Source: Egicoccus sp035462025 | GTDB taxonomy: Bacteria; Actinomycetota; Nitriliruptoria; Nitriliruptorales; Nitriliruptoraceae | Assembly: GCA_035462025.1 (NCBI GenBank) | Contig: DATHUR010000127.1 | Coordinates: forward strand, 1-64,000 | Direction: 5' to 3' | Length of the DNA stretch: 64,000 nucleotides | Shown: one piece after another, positions 23,211-33,558 of the stretch | Layout: the number at the start of each line of letters is the position of its first letter | Position numbering within the stretch: the first letter of the stretch is position 1 | Made by a program: the position numbers and the translations under genes | The notes under the pieces: model-generated | Database searches by the model: none | Told to the model about the DNA's origin: nothing | What the model saw: the letters and a program-made list of their open reading frames with translations, nothing else

Positions 23211-23564
23211 ATGAACCTCACCGACGAGCTGTTCGAGATCGAACGGCGCTTCTGGAACGCCGGTGGCGATCCCGACTTCTACCGGGAGCACTTCGCCGAC
23301 GGCGGCCGCTGCGTCTTCGGGCCGGGGATCATGGACAAGGACCTCGTCGTCGCCTCGATGCAACAGGCGGCCCCGTGGACCGAGGTCGAGATCGACGGGG
23401 CGGACGTGGCGCCCATCGACGACGACACGGTCGCGCTCGTCTACCACGCGATCGCCCGCCGTGCCCCCGACGACCCGCCATACGACGCCAACGTCGGCAG
23501 CGTCTACGTACGACGCGAGGGTCGCTGGCAACTGTTCCTGCACCAGCACTCGCCCACGGGCTGA
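23211..23564 (+). CDS. SnoaL-like / NTF2-fold (DUF4440-type) protein
   Basis: Protein of 117 aa with the cone-like NTF2 fold pattern: an N-terminal helix ELFEIERRFWNAGGDPDFYREHF, then strands GGRCVFGPG, DTVALVYHAIARRAP and the ending VGSVYVRREGRWQLFLHQHSP. Such proteins bind or convert small hydrophobic molecules, but the pocket residues do not show a known activity. The ATG at 23211 follows the repeat that spans 23151-23209; its GGAGATCGAAC serves as ribosome site. Role unknown. Confidence 0.75.
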   Translation: MNLTDELFEIERRFWNAGGDPDFYREHFADGGRCVFGPGIMDKDLVVASMQQAAPWTEVEIDGADVAPIDDDTVALVYHAIARRAPDDPPYDANVGSVYVRREGRWQLFLHQHSPTG

Positions 23565-23647
23565 CCCGGCCGAGCTCGCCTGCCCCTTGTCATGCGGCCG
23601 CGGATGTGCGGGAATGCACCTGTGGCCCTCCACGGCTCGAAGGCACG

Positions 23648-24574
23648 ATGGTGACGGCGGCGATACGGGTCGATGGACTCCGCAAGCGGTACGGGGACCT
23701 CGAGGTCCTCGACGGCATCTCGTTCGAGGTGGCGGAGGGCGAGATCTTCGGCCTGCTCGGTCCGAATGGCTCGGGCAAGACCACCACGGTGGAGTGCCTG
23801 CAGGGCCTGCGGCCGGCCGACGCGGGTGAGTTGCGGGTCTTCGGTCATGATCCGCACCGTGACGGCCGCACCGTGCGTCGCCTGGTCGGCAGCCAACTGC
23901 AGGAGTCCGCGCTCCCGGACCGGATCAAGGTGTGGGAGGCCCTGCGACTGTTCTCCGTGATCGACGGCTCCGGGCGGGGCTGGGAGCCGCTGCTCGACGA
24001 GTGGGGCCTCACCGACCGTCGCAACGCGGCCTTCGGTGATCTCTCCGGCGGCCAGCGCCAGCGCCTGTTCATCGCGCTCGCCCTGGTGGCCGAACCCCGT
24101 CTCGTCGTGCTCGACGAGATGACCACGGGGCTCGATCCGGCAGCCCGCCGAGTGGCGTGGGACCTGGTCGCCGCCATCCGCGACCGCGGGACGACCGTGC
24201 TCCTCGTGACGCACTTCATGGACGAGGCCGAGCGCCTGTGCGACCGTGTCGCGGTCCTCGTCGACGGGGCCATCGCCGCCACCGGCACCCCGTCGGAGCT
24301 CGTCAGGGCCGTGGCGGCGGACATCACGGTCGAGTTCACCGCGCCGGCCGACCTCGACCTCGACGTCCTCGCGTCGCTGACCGGTGTGGCCACGGCCACC
24401 CGACGCGGCAACGTCGTGACCGTCGTCGGTGTCGGCCCGCTGCTTGCCCGGGTCGGCCATGCGCTCGTCGGGCGGGGGATCGAACCGATGGACCTCCGTG
24501 CCACCCTGCCCAGCCTGGAGGACGCCTACCTCCGGTTGACCGGCACGGCACCAGCGTCGGGGGCGGGACGATGA
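23648..24574 (+). CDS. ABC transporter ATP-binding protein (drug/ABC-2 export type)
   Basis: Protein of 308 aa. ATPase domain to about 215: Walker A GPNGSGKTT, Q-loop, signature LSGGQRQR, Walker B LVVLDEMTTGLDP with Met where a Pro is more usual, and H-loop VTHFMDEAE. The C-terminal 90 residues (ADITVEFTAPADLDLDVL to the end) are the regulatory extension found in DrrA/CcmA-type exporters. It drives the membrane protein encoded by the next gene. ATG at 23648, with a second possible start (GTG) one codon later. The cargo is unknown. Confidence 0.93.
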   Translation: MVTAAIRVDGLRKRYGDLEVLDGISFEVAEGEIFGLLGPNGSGKTTTVECLQGLRPADAGELRVFGHDPHRDGRTVRRLVGSQLQESALPDRIKVWEALRLFSVIDGSGRGWEPLLDEWGLTDRRNAAFGDLSGGQRQRLFIALALVAEPRLVVLDEMTTGLDPAARRVAWDLVAAIRDRGTTVLLVTHFMDEAERLCDRVAVLVDGAIAATGTPSELVRAVAADITVEFTAPADLDLDVLASLTGVATATRRGNVVTVVGVGPLLARVGHALVGRGIEPMDLRATLPSLEDAYLRLTGTAPASGAGR

Positions 24575-25311
24575 GCGCCCTGCGCGAGCTGACCTGGGTC
24601 GAGCTCAAGCTGTTCGCGCGCGAGCCCATGACGGTCATGTTCGTCCTCGTGTTGCCCGTCGTCGTGCTCTACGTGCTCAACGGGGTGTTCGGGAACCAGC
24701 CGGATCCGTTGGTGTGGGAGGGCCACAGCCCGGTGGACTACTACACCGGCGCGTACGTCGCCCTGGTCGTCGCCACCGTCGGCGTGCTGTCCTTGCCGAC
24801 GCATTTGGCCAGCTACCGAGAGGCCGGCGTGCTGCGGCGGTTCCAGGCCTCGGCCCTGCCGCGTTGGATGCTGCTCGCGGCCCACGGGCTGGTGGCGACG
24901 ATCACGGGGTTGGTCGGCTCGGTGCTGCTGTCCGCGACCTCGGTGCTCGGCTACGACGCGACCCTGCCTCGCAGCTGGCCGGGCGTCGTCGCCGCGTTCG
25001 TCCTGGTCACCCTGGCCTTCTCCGCCCTCGGATCGCTGCTCGGCCTGGTCATGAGGACGGCGCGGGCGGCGCAGGGCCTGGGGGTCCTGCTGTTCTTCGT
25101 GTTCATGATGCTCGGCGGGGCCGGCCCGCCACGCGAGGTCCTGCCCGACGCCATGGCGACGATCGGCCGCGTCATCCCGCTCACCTACGCGTCCCGTGTC
25201 CTGCGGGCGCCCTGGCTGGGCGAGCCCTGGGACACCGCCGCCTCGGTCGTGCTGGCGGGCATGCTCCTCGGCAGCATCGGTCTCGTCGCGTGGCGTCTGC
25301 GTTCGGAGTGA
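24571..25311 (+). CDS. ABC-2 type transporter permease
   Basis: Protein of 246 aa with six hydrophobic helices, as expected for an ABC-2 permease: one near VMFVLVLPVVVLYVLN, then YTGAYVALVVATVGVL, LLAAHGLVATITGLVGSVL, WPGVVAAFVLVTLAFSALG, GLGVLLFFVFMMLGGAG and a last helix near SVVLAGMLLGSIGLVAW. The short FMMLGGAGPPREVLP stretch is typical of the family. ATG overlaps the ATPase stop (ATGA), so the pair is a transport operon. Substrate class (drug, lipid or polysaccharide) cannot be told. Confidence 0.92.
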   Translation: MSALRELTWVELKLFAREPMTVMFVLVLPVVVLYVLNGVFGNQPDPLVWEGHSPVDYYTGAYVALVVATVGVLSLPTHLASYREAGVLRRFQASALPRWMLLAAHGLVATITGLVGSVLLSATSVLGYDATLPRSWPGVVAAFVLVTLAFSALGSLLGLVMRTARAAQGLGVLLFFVFMMLGGAGPPREVLPDAMATIGRVIPLTYASRVLRAPWLGEPWDTAASVVLAGMLLGSIGLVAWRLRSE

Positions 25312-25342
25312 CGGTCGCGAGGCCGCACCGGCCGGGCGGCGG

Positions 25343-26881
25343 TCAGGCGTCGGCGCGCTGCTCCTCCGTCCGCGACCGGCGCAACTCGTCGAGTTCGCGT
25401 TCGAGCACCGACAGTGTGGCGTCGAGGCGCTCGTCGGTGGTCCGCAGGTTGCCCAGCGCCAACCGGATCACGTAGCGGCCGTCGAGTTCGGTGTGCGACA
25501 GATAGGCGTCGCCCGTGCGGTTGATGCGGGCGAGCCAGGTGCGGTTGAGGTCGCGCACATCCTCGTCGTCGCCCTCGAGCCAGGAGGGGACGGCGCGGAA
25601 GCACACGGTCGAGAACGGGGCCGGCGCGGCGAGTTCGAGGTCGGGATGCTGCTCGACCCACGCCACGACCCGGCGCGCCTGGGCGAGATGCTCGCGGATG
25701 CGGGCGGCCAGTCCGTCGGTGCCGAAGTAGCGGATGACGAGCCACAGCTTGAGCGAGCGGAAGCGGCGACCGAGTTGCACACCCCAGTCCATGAAGTCGG
25801 TGACGCCCTGGTCGTCGGTGACCAGGTACTCGGGCACCAACGAGAACGCGCGCGTGAGCCACTCCGGCTCGCGCACGAACAGCGTCGAGCAGTCGATCGG
25901 GGTGAACAGCCACTTGTGCGGGTTGGTCACGAACGAGTCGGCACGGTCGACGCCGTCGAGCACGTGCCGCAGTTCCGGAACGATCGCGGCCATGCCGCCG
26001 TAGGCGCCGTCGACGTGGAGCCAGATGGGGTGGCCGAGTTCTTCCTCGAGGCCGTCACGCAGGTCGGCGATGGCCGCCACCGGGTCGATCGAGGTCGTCG
26101 AGGTCGTCCCGACGGTCGGGACGATCGCGAGCGGGCGGTATCCGAAGCGGCCGTCCTCGCGGATCGCCTCGTCGAGCGCGTCGACGCGCATCCGGTAGGC
26201 GGCGTCGGTGGGAATCGTGCGCACGCTGTCGCGCCCGAGCCCCAGGGTGATGGCGGCCTTCTCGACCGACGAGTGCGCGTGCTCGGAGGTGTAGATGCGC
26301 AGCAGGGGGACGTCGGCCCGGCCGGCGAGACCCCGCTGCCTGACGTCAAGTCCGGTGCGCTCGCGGGCGGCGGCCAGCGCCAGCAGCGTCGACATGGATG
26401 CGCTGTCGGTGATGATGCCGCGGAACCCGGTGTCCAGGCCCAGCATCTGGCGCAGCCAGTCGACGACGAGTTCTTCGAGTTCGGTTGCCGACGGGGACGT
26501 GCGCCACAGCATCCCGTTGACGTTCATGGCCGCCGAGAGGGCTTCACCGAGGATGCCGGGGCCCGAACCGGTGATGGCGAAGTAGGCGTGGAACGCAGGA
26601 TGGTTCCAGTGGGTGATCCCGGGCAGCAGGACCTGGTCGAGGTCGCGCATCGCGTCGGCAAAGGGCTCGGGGGCGGCCGGTGGGGCGGCCGGCAACCCGT
26701 CGCGGACCTGGCCCGGCCGGACCTGGGCCAGCACCGGACGTTCGCCGACACCCTCGAGGTAGTCGGCGATCCAGTCCACGACGGCGTGTCCGTGGGCGCG
26801 GAAGTCGTCGCCGCCCATGTCGCCCAGTCCGGTCTGAGCCGCGTCGAGGTCGGGGTCGCGCGGTCGCGGTTGCGAGCTCAT
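25343..26881 (-). CDS. PLP-dependent group II amino acid decarboxylase
   Basis: Protein of 512 aa of the aromatic-amino-acid/glutamate decarboxylase family. Seen: an N-terminal dimer segment (HGHAVVDWIADYLEG), HWNHPAFHAYFAITGSGPGIL, GIITDSASMSTLLAL (PLP phosphate), HSSVEKAAITLGLG (ring stacking His), LHVDGAYGG (Asp to pyridine N) and the PLP lysine in NPHKWLFTPIDCS. These match aromatic-L-amino-acid decarboxylases best; the amine product is unproven. ATG at 26881 overlaps the stop of the upstream minus-strand gene. Confidence 0.88.
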   Translation of the reverse strand: MSSQPRPRDPDLDAAQTGLGDMGGDDFRAHGHAVVDWIADYLEGVGERPVLAQVRPGQVRDGLPAAPPAAPEPFADAMRDLDQVLLPGITHWNHPAFHAYFAITGSGPGILGEALSAAMNVNGMLWRTSPSATELEELVVDWLRQMLGLDTGFRGIITDSASMSTLLALAAARERTGLDVRQRGLAGRADVPLLRIYTSEHAHSSVEKAAITLGLGRDSVRTIPTDAAYRMRVDALDEAIREDGRFGYRPLAIVPTVGTTSTTSIDPVAAIADLRDGLEEELGHPIWLHVDGAYGGMAAIVPELRHVLDGVDRADSFVTNPHKWLFTPIDCSTLFVREPEWLTRAFSLVPEYLVTDDQGVTDFMDWGVQLGRRFRSLKLWLVIRYFGTDGLAARIREHLAQARRVVAWVEQHPDLELAAPAPFSTVCFRAVPSWLEGDDEDVRDLNRTWLARINRTGDAYLSHTELDGRYVIRLALGNLRTTDERLDATLSVLERELDELRRSRTEEQRADA

Positions 26882-27693
26882 GGGGTTCCGGTCGCGTTGC
26901 CGTCGGCCTCGCCCGGATCCGGATCGATCGGTGGGATCGGATCGATCGGCGGTTCGGAGGGTTCGGTCTCGGTCGGTTCGGGGTCCGGCGAGGGGTCGCC
27001 GGTCGGCTCGGGGTCCGGCTCGGGATCACCCGTCGGATCGGGGTCCGGTTCGTCGGATTCGGTGGGCAACGGGTCGGGCTCGGTCGTGCCGTCCGGTTCC
27101 GGAGTCTCGGTCACGGGCGGTGGGTCGGGCGTCGGGGTCTCCCGGGGCTGGTCCTCGGGCACGCTCGGGAAGGAGAACGTCGGCAGGGGTTCGGCGGTCG
27201 GCGTGCTCTCGCCCTCGGTCGGCTCTTCGGCGACCGGATGGGCACGCAGTTCCTCGGCGCCCGGATCGGGGGCTTCGCCGGCGAGGAAGACCAGGATCGG
27301 GACCAGCGCGGCGAGGGCGACCAGGCCGAGGATCAACGCGGCGCGACGCAGGCCGGCCCGCGGTGGCCGGGGGAGTCCGGGCCATGCCGTGATGAGGCTG
27401 GCCCAGATCGCGTCGCGCTCGTCCTCACCCAGCGGGATGATCGGGTCGGGGACGCGGTCGGTCCCGGCGATGTCGAGCAGCCACTCACGAACGGGGAACT
27501 CCGGGTCCATGCGCGGCAGTTCCTCGAGCGCGGTCAGGAACACGTCGCGGGTGGCGGCGATCGGGTCGGGCTCGTGCCGGACGGCGCTGCGTACCGCCGG
27601 CCCGTGGCGATGGAGCAACACGGCGAAGGCCGGGGACCACCCGGCCTGGGCCGACGCCATGAGTTCAGCGTCGCTGCGGTCGCCATAGCGCAC
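26878..27693 (-). CDS. membrane-tethered sigma-region-2-like protein with long Pro/Asp/Glu-rich tail
   Basis: Protein of 271 aa in three parts. Residues about 4-76 look like a weak ECF sigma region 2 (DRSDAELMASAQAGWSPAFAVLLHRHG, then a helix ending in PEFPVREWLLDIA). No region 4 follows. One membrane helix spans about 118-138 (AALILGLVALAALVPILVFL). The remaining 130 residues are Pro, Asp, Glu and Thr repeats (for example DPTGDPEPDPEPTG) and should be outside the membrane. The GTG at 27693 has AGGGA upstream. It overlaps the PLP decarboxylase. Whether it binds RNA polymerase is doubtful; it could be an anti-sigma-like or surface-sensing protein. Confidence 0.65.
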   Translation of the reverse strand: MRYGDRSDAELMASAQAGWSPAFAVLLHRHGPAVRSAVRHEPDPIAATRDVFLTALEELPRMDPEFPVREWLLDIAGTDRVPDPIIPLGEDERDAIWASLITAWPGLPRPPRAGLRRAALILGLVALAALVPILVFLAGEAPDPGAEELRAHPVAEEPTEGESTPTAEPLPTFSFPSVPEDQPRETPTPDPPPVTETPEPDGTTEPDPLPTESDEPDPDPTGDPEPDPEPTGDPSPDPEPTETEPSEPPIDPIPPIDPDPGEADGNATGTP

Positions 27694-27801
27694 GTGAGAC
27701 GTCCCTGGAAGCGCGTCCGGCCGAGGGTACCGGCGGACGGTCACCGTCCTGCCGCACCGCCCCGGGCGCGACGGGCGGTCGGGAGGGCACAGGAGCGGGC
27801 A

Positions 27802-27807
27802 TAGGCT
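27802..27807 (+). promoter_or_regulatory. -10 candidate TAGGCT before the MarR gene
   Basis: CATAGGCTCGCG lies 57 bp upstream of the MarR start at 27864; matches TAnnnT. Confidence 0.35.
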
Positions 27808-27863
27808 CGCGGGTGGCCGCCGCGGTCGTGGCCGCACGGCAGCCGCCGATCGAGGAGTCGCGA

Positions 27864-28370
27864 GTGGACGTACCAGACCCGCGACTCGCCTTCGATCCCG
27901 TGGCGGAGGCCGAGCGAAACTGGCGCGACCACGGCTGGCCGGCACCCGACGCCATGGCGGCCGTCACCTCGATCACCCGGGCCCACCAGATCCTGCTCAG
28001 GCAGGTCGACGCAGCCCTGCAGCCACTGGACCTGACGTTCGCGCGCTACGAGGCGCTGGTCCTGCTGCACTTCTCGCGTGAGGGGGCCCTGCCGCTGGGC
28101 AAGATGGGCGCCCGACTGCAGGTGCACCCCGCCTCGGTGACCAATGCCGTCGACCGACTCGAGGCAGCCGGCTACGTCGAGCGTGCGGCCCATCCGACCG
28201 ACGGGCGTACGACGCTGGCGCGGATCACCGCGGACGGGCGCGCGGTCGTCGAGCAGGCGACGGCGGCGCTCGGCGCCATCCGTTTCGGCGCGCTCGGCCT
28301 CGACGACGAGGCCGCCCGCCGGGTCACCGGGGAGTTGGCCGCCATGCGCGCCGCGGCCGGCGACTTCTAG
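27864..28370 (+). CDS. MarR-family transcriptional regulator
   Basis: Protein of 168 aa. A winged helix is visible from about 40 to 130: DAALQPLDLTFARYEALVLL, PLGKMGARLQVHPASVTNAV (recognition helix), DRLEAAGYVERAAHPTDGRT (wing) and a C-terminal dimer helix. GTG at 27864 behind GAGGAG with 6-bp spacing. It stands 68 bp upstream of the methylmalonyl-CoA mutase gene on the same strand and probably controls it; the palindrome at 28382-28395 in the gap is the candidate site. An acyl-CoA or propionate-related effector is an inference. Confidence 0.88.
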   Translation: MDVPDPRLAFDPVAEAERNWRDHGWPAPDAMAAVTSITRAHQILLRQVDAALQPLDLTFARYEALVLLHFSREGALPLGKMGARLQVHPASVTNAVDRLEAAGYVERAAHPTDGRTTLARITADGRAVVEQATAALGAIRFGALGLDDEAARRVTGELAAMRAAAGDF

Positions 28371-28381
28371 ACCGCGAACTG

Positions 28382-28395
28382 CTTGGACGTCAAAG
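28382..28395. promoter_or_regulatory. palindrome CTTGGACGTCAAAG, candidate operator before the mutase gene
   Basis: Fourteen bases with two-fold symmetry and one mismatched pair, around the perfect core GACGTC. It lies 43 bp before the mutase start. I recall CTTGGACGTCCAAG-like sites in front of related actinobacterial mutase genes. The upstream MarR protein is the likely binder. Confidence 0.5.
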
Positions 28396-28438
28396 TATCT
28401 TCGCCGTACGCTCGTGAGGTCGATCCGGGAGACGTGCG

Positions 28439-30093
<1,655 letters not shown>

Positions 30094-30097
<4 letters not shown>

Positions 30098-30924
30098 GGA
30101 GCCTCGCCAGCTCGAGCGACGAGGTGGATCAAGCGACCGAGGGCGCGGTAGGGGTCGCGCCGTGACGCCTCGATCTCGACCGGCAGCACGTCGTCGAGGT
30201 GGTCGCTGGAGACGCCGGTGAGGTGATCGGTCGCGACCCGGATGCCGTACCAGTCCTCGACCTCGAATCCGGCGTCACGTACCCAGGTCTCGACGTCGGC
30301 AAGGCGGTGCGCCCGGGTGGGGACACCGAGGCCACCGACGTCCTCCTGGCGGTCGAAGGCTGCCACCGCATCTGCCCATCGACCTTCGAGAGCCGGCCGC
30401 ATCGCCAGGGCGTCAGCGTTCTTGAACACCAGCGACAGGACGGCGCCGCGCCCCGCGAGGCGGGCGACGTGGTCCACCAGTTCGGGGCCGTCGTCGACAT
30501 AGGGCAGCACCGCGTGACAGCAGACGACGTCGAAACGGGTCCGCAGCGCCGTCGACGCCTGCTTCGCATCCGCCAGTACGAGCTCCACGCGATCGCTGAT
30601 CTCGGCGGGTTCGTCGGCCAGGGCCGCCCGAGCACGCTCGATCATCTCCGCGGACGGATCGACCAGTGTGACCACGTGGCCGGCCCGTGCGAGCCGAAGA
30701 GCCTGGTGGCCGGCGCCGCCACCCACGTCGACGATCGTGAGACGGCCACCCTGCAGGTGCGCGTCGAGCTGCCGGGACACCAAGGCGTAGCGCACCGCGC
30801 CACGCAGCGAGTCGTAGTGCGACACGAAGCGCTGCGCGAGGTGCGCATACGGATCCGGACCGGTCAGACGGTCTGCGAGGTCACCCAGCCGTAGGGCGGG
30901 GTCGAGATCCTCGTGCGTGTCCAC
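30094..30924 (-). CDS. class I SAM-dependent methyltransferase
   Basis: Protein of 276 aa. Motif I is VDVGGGAGHQALRLARAGHV (about 64-83), the acidic motif II is VTLVDPSAEMIERAR, and a motif IV-like FDVVCCHAVLPYV follows. The C-terminal part (about 180-276) is a substrate-binding cap. The shape recalls SmtA/CmoM-type enzymes acting on small molecules or tRNA, but the substrate is not evident. Codon use is slightly less GC-biased than in neighbours. It is convergent with the mutase gene and followed on its own strand by nothing obvious. Confidence 0.85.
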
Positions 30925-30969
30925 GTGTCTCTGCCCGTCGACGGTCGAGTACTCCTGCCCGCAGCAACG

Positions 30970-33024
30970 CTAGGTGGTGTCGCGGGCGGGCGGTGCGGAT
31001 GCGCTGTCGGGGGCGGCCAGATCGCGCAGCTCGTCCGGGTAGCCGGTCAGTACGACCAGCTCGTCACCGGCCTGCAGGACGGTGTCGCCGCTGGGTACGA
31101 GCACCTCGCCGTTGCGTCGGATGCTGGTGAGCACGCTGCGTTCGGGCCACTGGACGGCACGCACGGCCGCATCCGCCAGCGGCGAACCCGGCTGCAGCAC
31201 GATCTCGACGAAGCCGACACCGGCGAGGTCGCGCAGCCGCCCCGACGCCGCCCGCTGTTGGGCACCCAGACTGCGCGAGATGCCACGCTGATAGGCCCGC
31301 ACCACGTCGGAGCGCCTGAGCACGCCGACCACCTCCCGCGTGTTGCGGTCGATGACCGGCATCCGGCCGACGTCCAGGCTGGCCATGCGACGCACGGCGC
31401 GGAACGCCGGATCACTGGGCGTGACCGTCAACGCGCGGCGGGTGCAGATGGCACCGGCCGTGTCGCCTTCCCGGGTCAGGTCCGAGATGGCCACGACGCC
31501 GACGAGACGCCCCTCGTCGTCGACGACCACGAGGCCGTGTGCCCCGGTCTCGACGAACCGTTGGCGGACGCCGTCGCGGTCGGTCGCCTCGTGGACCGTG
31601 TTCGCCGCCACGGGCGACATGACCTCGCCCACGGTCACGGTCTGCAGCACGTCGAGGTCGTCGACCTGACCGAACACGACACCGCGCTGGCGCAGTTGGT
31701 GCAGGTAGAGCGAGTCCCAGCCCAGGATCTCGGTCACGAACATGGCGACCCCCACAGCCAGCATCAGGGGCAGGACGAGGTCGTAGCTCCCGGTCAGTTC
31801 GAACACGATCAGGATCGCCGTCAGGGGCGCCCGCACGGTGGCGGCGAAGACGGCCGCCATACCGACGAGCGCGAAGGCGCCCGGCTGCACCAGATCAGGA
31901 CCGATCAACTGCACGGCGACGATGCCGAACGACGCCCCCAGGGCCGCACCGGTGAACAATGTCGGGGCCATCGTCCCGACCGCCGACCCCGAGCTCACCG
32001 ACAGCAGGGTCGCGACCAGCTTTGCGACCAGCAGACCGATCAGCAGCGCCGCCACGCCCCAGCTCGTGCCGAACGAACCGTCGAGCAGGGCGTCGATCGG
32101 CTCCCGGAAGCTGGTCACCGGCGGCAGGTGCGAACCCTCGCCCAGCACCTCGGGGAACAGCAACGCGATCAACCCGACACCGAACCCGCCGATGGCGACG
32201 GTGAACGGCACCCCGATCCGCTGCCGGATCCGGAAGAAGACGCGACCGAATGCGTCCTCACCGCGGCGGAACCCGTACCCGACGACCACCGCGGCCAGGC
32301 CGAGGGCCGCGTACAGCAGCAGCTCGGTCGGCTCACCCAGCCCGAGGTCGCCACGCGCCTGGAACAGCGGCAGGGTCTCGCCGACGAGTTGACGGGCGGT
32401 GACGGCGCTGACCACGGACGAGACGACGACCACCTGCAACGAGCCTGCCCGGCGGATCCCGCCGAGCAGCAGCTCGATGGCGAACAGCATCCCGCCGATC
32501 GGCGCGTTGAAGGTCGCGCCGATCCCGGCCGCGACGCCTGCGGCCACCAGGGACCGCATCCGCTCCTCGTCGACCCGCATCAGTTGCCCGACGGCAGAGC
32601 CGATCGAGCCGCCCAACAGCACGATCGGTGCCTCGCGACCACCCGAGGAGCCGGTGCCCAACGCGAGGCTGGTCGCCAGTGTGCCGGCCAGCGGTATGCG
32701 ACGGCGGAGCTGGCCGCCGCGGATCGCCAACGCCTCCATCGTGGTGACGATGCCGCCGCCAGCGGACTCGGGCACGACCTTCCACACCACGAGCCCGACC
32801 AGCAGGCCGCCGATGGTCGGTACGACGACCAGTTGCCAGGTCGGGACCTCTGCCGACCACGCCAACCGTTGCACGAGATCGATGCCGGTGATCAGCAGCC
32901 ACACCACGACGCCGGTGGCGAAACCGGTGGCGACGCCGAGGCCGAGCATGACCGGTTCGGACGCGCTGGGTCGACCGAGACGACGACGCAGCCCGTGCGC
33001 CAGTCGTCTCAGACGTTCACCCAT
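30970..33024 (-). CDS. CLC-type chloride channel/antiporter with CBS pair and TrkA-C domain
   Basis: Protein of 684 aa. About ten membrane helices (residues 25-430) form the CLC fold: GTGSSGGREAPIVLLGGSIG contains the anion-site GREAP with the gating Glu, GIGATFNAPIGGMLFAIE is the helix pair after it, and SGSAVGTMAPTLFTGAALG is the second anion-binding loop. Two CBS domains follow (about 455-575; VGEVMSPVAANTV and RALTVTPSDPAFRAVRRMAS), which usually sense nucleotides, then a TrkA-C/RCK-C domain (about 590-670). The gating Glu suggests H+/Cl- exchange. ATG start. It stands alone. Confidence 0.92.
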   Translation of the reverse strand: MGERLRRLAHGLRRRLGRPSASEPVMLGLGVATGFATGVVVWLLITGIDLVQRLAWSAEVPTWQLVVVPTIGGLLVGLVVWKVVPESAGGGIVTTMEALAIRGGQLRRRIPLAGTLATSLALGTGSSGGREAPIVLLGGSIGSAVGQLMRVDEERMRSLVAAGVAAGIGATFNAPIGGMLFAIELLLGGIRRAGSLQVVVVSSVVSAVTARQLVGETLPLFQARGDLGLGEPTELLLYAALGLAAVVVGYGFRRGEDAFGRVFFRIRQRIGVPFTVAIGGFGVGLIALLFPEVLGEGSHLPPVTSFREPIDALLDGSFGTSWGVAALLIGLLVAKLVATLLSVSSGSAVGTMAPTLFTGAALGASFGIVAVQLIGPDLVQPGAFALVGMAAVFAATVRAPLTAILIVFELTGSYDLVLPLMLAVGVAMFVTEILGWDSLYLHQLRQRGVVFGQVDDLDVLQTVTVGEVMSPVAANTVHEATDRDGVRQRFVETGAHGLVVVDDEGRLVGVVAISDLTREGDTAGAICTRRALTVTPSDPAFRAVRRMASLDVGRMPVIDRNTREVVGVLRRSDVVRAYQRGISRSLGAQQRAASGRLRDLAGVGFVEIVLQPGSPLADAAVRAVQWPERSVLTSIRRNGEVLVPSGDTVLQAGDELVVLTGYPDELRDLAAPDSASAPPARDTT

Positions 33025-33079
33025 GACGCGCTCGTGTCCTCCCGGTCGACCATGCGGACGCTACCGAAGCCGCCTCGGG

Positions 33080-33508
33080 TCAGCCGTCCCCGAGGACGCG
33101 GAGCAGTGCGTCCGCGTAGGCCTCCTCGGCGTCGCCTGCGGCGACCTCGAGCAGTTGGCGCCCGACCTGCACGGTGCAGCGCCAACCGTCCTCGGCCCGC
33201 ACCAACGACAGCAACGCCTCGCCGAGGGACTCCCGCAGCCGGGTCTCGTCGGGCAGCCAGATCGCCTCGGCCTGCTCGACCGAGTCCAGCGCCCATTCGG
33301 TGGTGCCGTTGAACGCGATCAGGCGTCCGACGGGCGCGTCACGCACCTCCACCACCATCTCGGAGATCGTGAACACGTCGTCGTCCATGCCACGGTCGGG
33401 CAGCACGAACCGGTCGCCGTCGCGCGGTACCCAGACCAGGCCGGCGTCGTGCAACCGGCGGGCGGTGGACAGTGAGATCACGGTTGCCACTCCGGCGTCG
33501 GGATGCAT
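33080..33508 (-). CDS. conserved actinobacterial protein of unknown function
   Basis: Protein of 142 aa. The pattern STARRLHDAGLVWVPRDGDRF, DDDVFTISEMVVEV, IAFNGTTEWALDSVEQAEAI, LPDETRLRESLGEALLSL is strongly conserved in streptomycetes, where homologues are sometimes labelled pilus assembly protein CpaE without real similarity. Alternation of short strands and helices suggests a small alpha/beta protein. A GTG at 33490 would give a version 6 residues shorter. A minus-strand TAGCGT (33513-33518) sits almost on the ATG, which would make the transcript leaderless. Function unknown. Confidence 0.75.
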   Translation of the reverse strand: MHPDAGVATVISLSTARRLHDAGLVWVPRDGDRFVLPDRGMDDDVFTISEMVVEVRDAPVGRLIAFNGTTEWALDSVEQAEAIWLPDETRLRESLGEALLSLVRAEDGWRCTVQVGRQLLEVAAGDAEEAYADALLRVLGDG

Positions 33509-33558
33509 GCCACGCTAGGGCACCCTGCACCTTCGCGACCCCGACCGGAGCCCCGCCC

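Noticed and set aside
25196..27688. Long plus-strand open frame of 830 codons rich in Gly-Ser repeats
   Set aside because: It is antisense to the PLP decarboxylase and the PDPEP-tail gene; the Gly-Ser repeats are the complement of the Pro/Asp repeat codons. No ribosome site and no recognisable domain.
30913..33312. Plus-strand open frame of 799 codons opposite the CLC channel
   Set aside because: Shadow of the CLC/CBS gene; the minus strand has GREAP and the CBS pattern.
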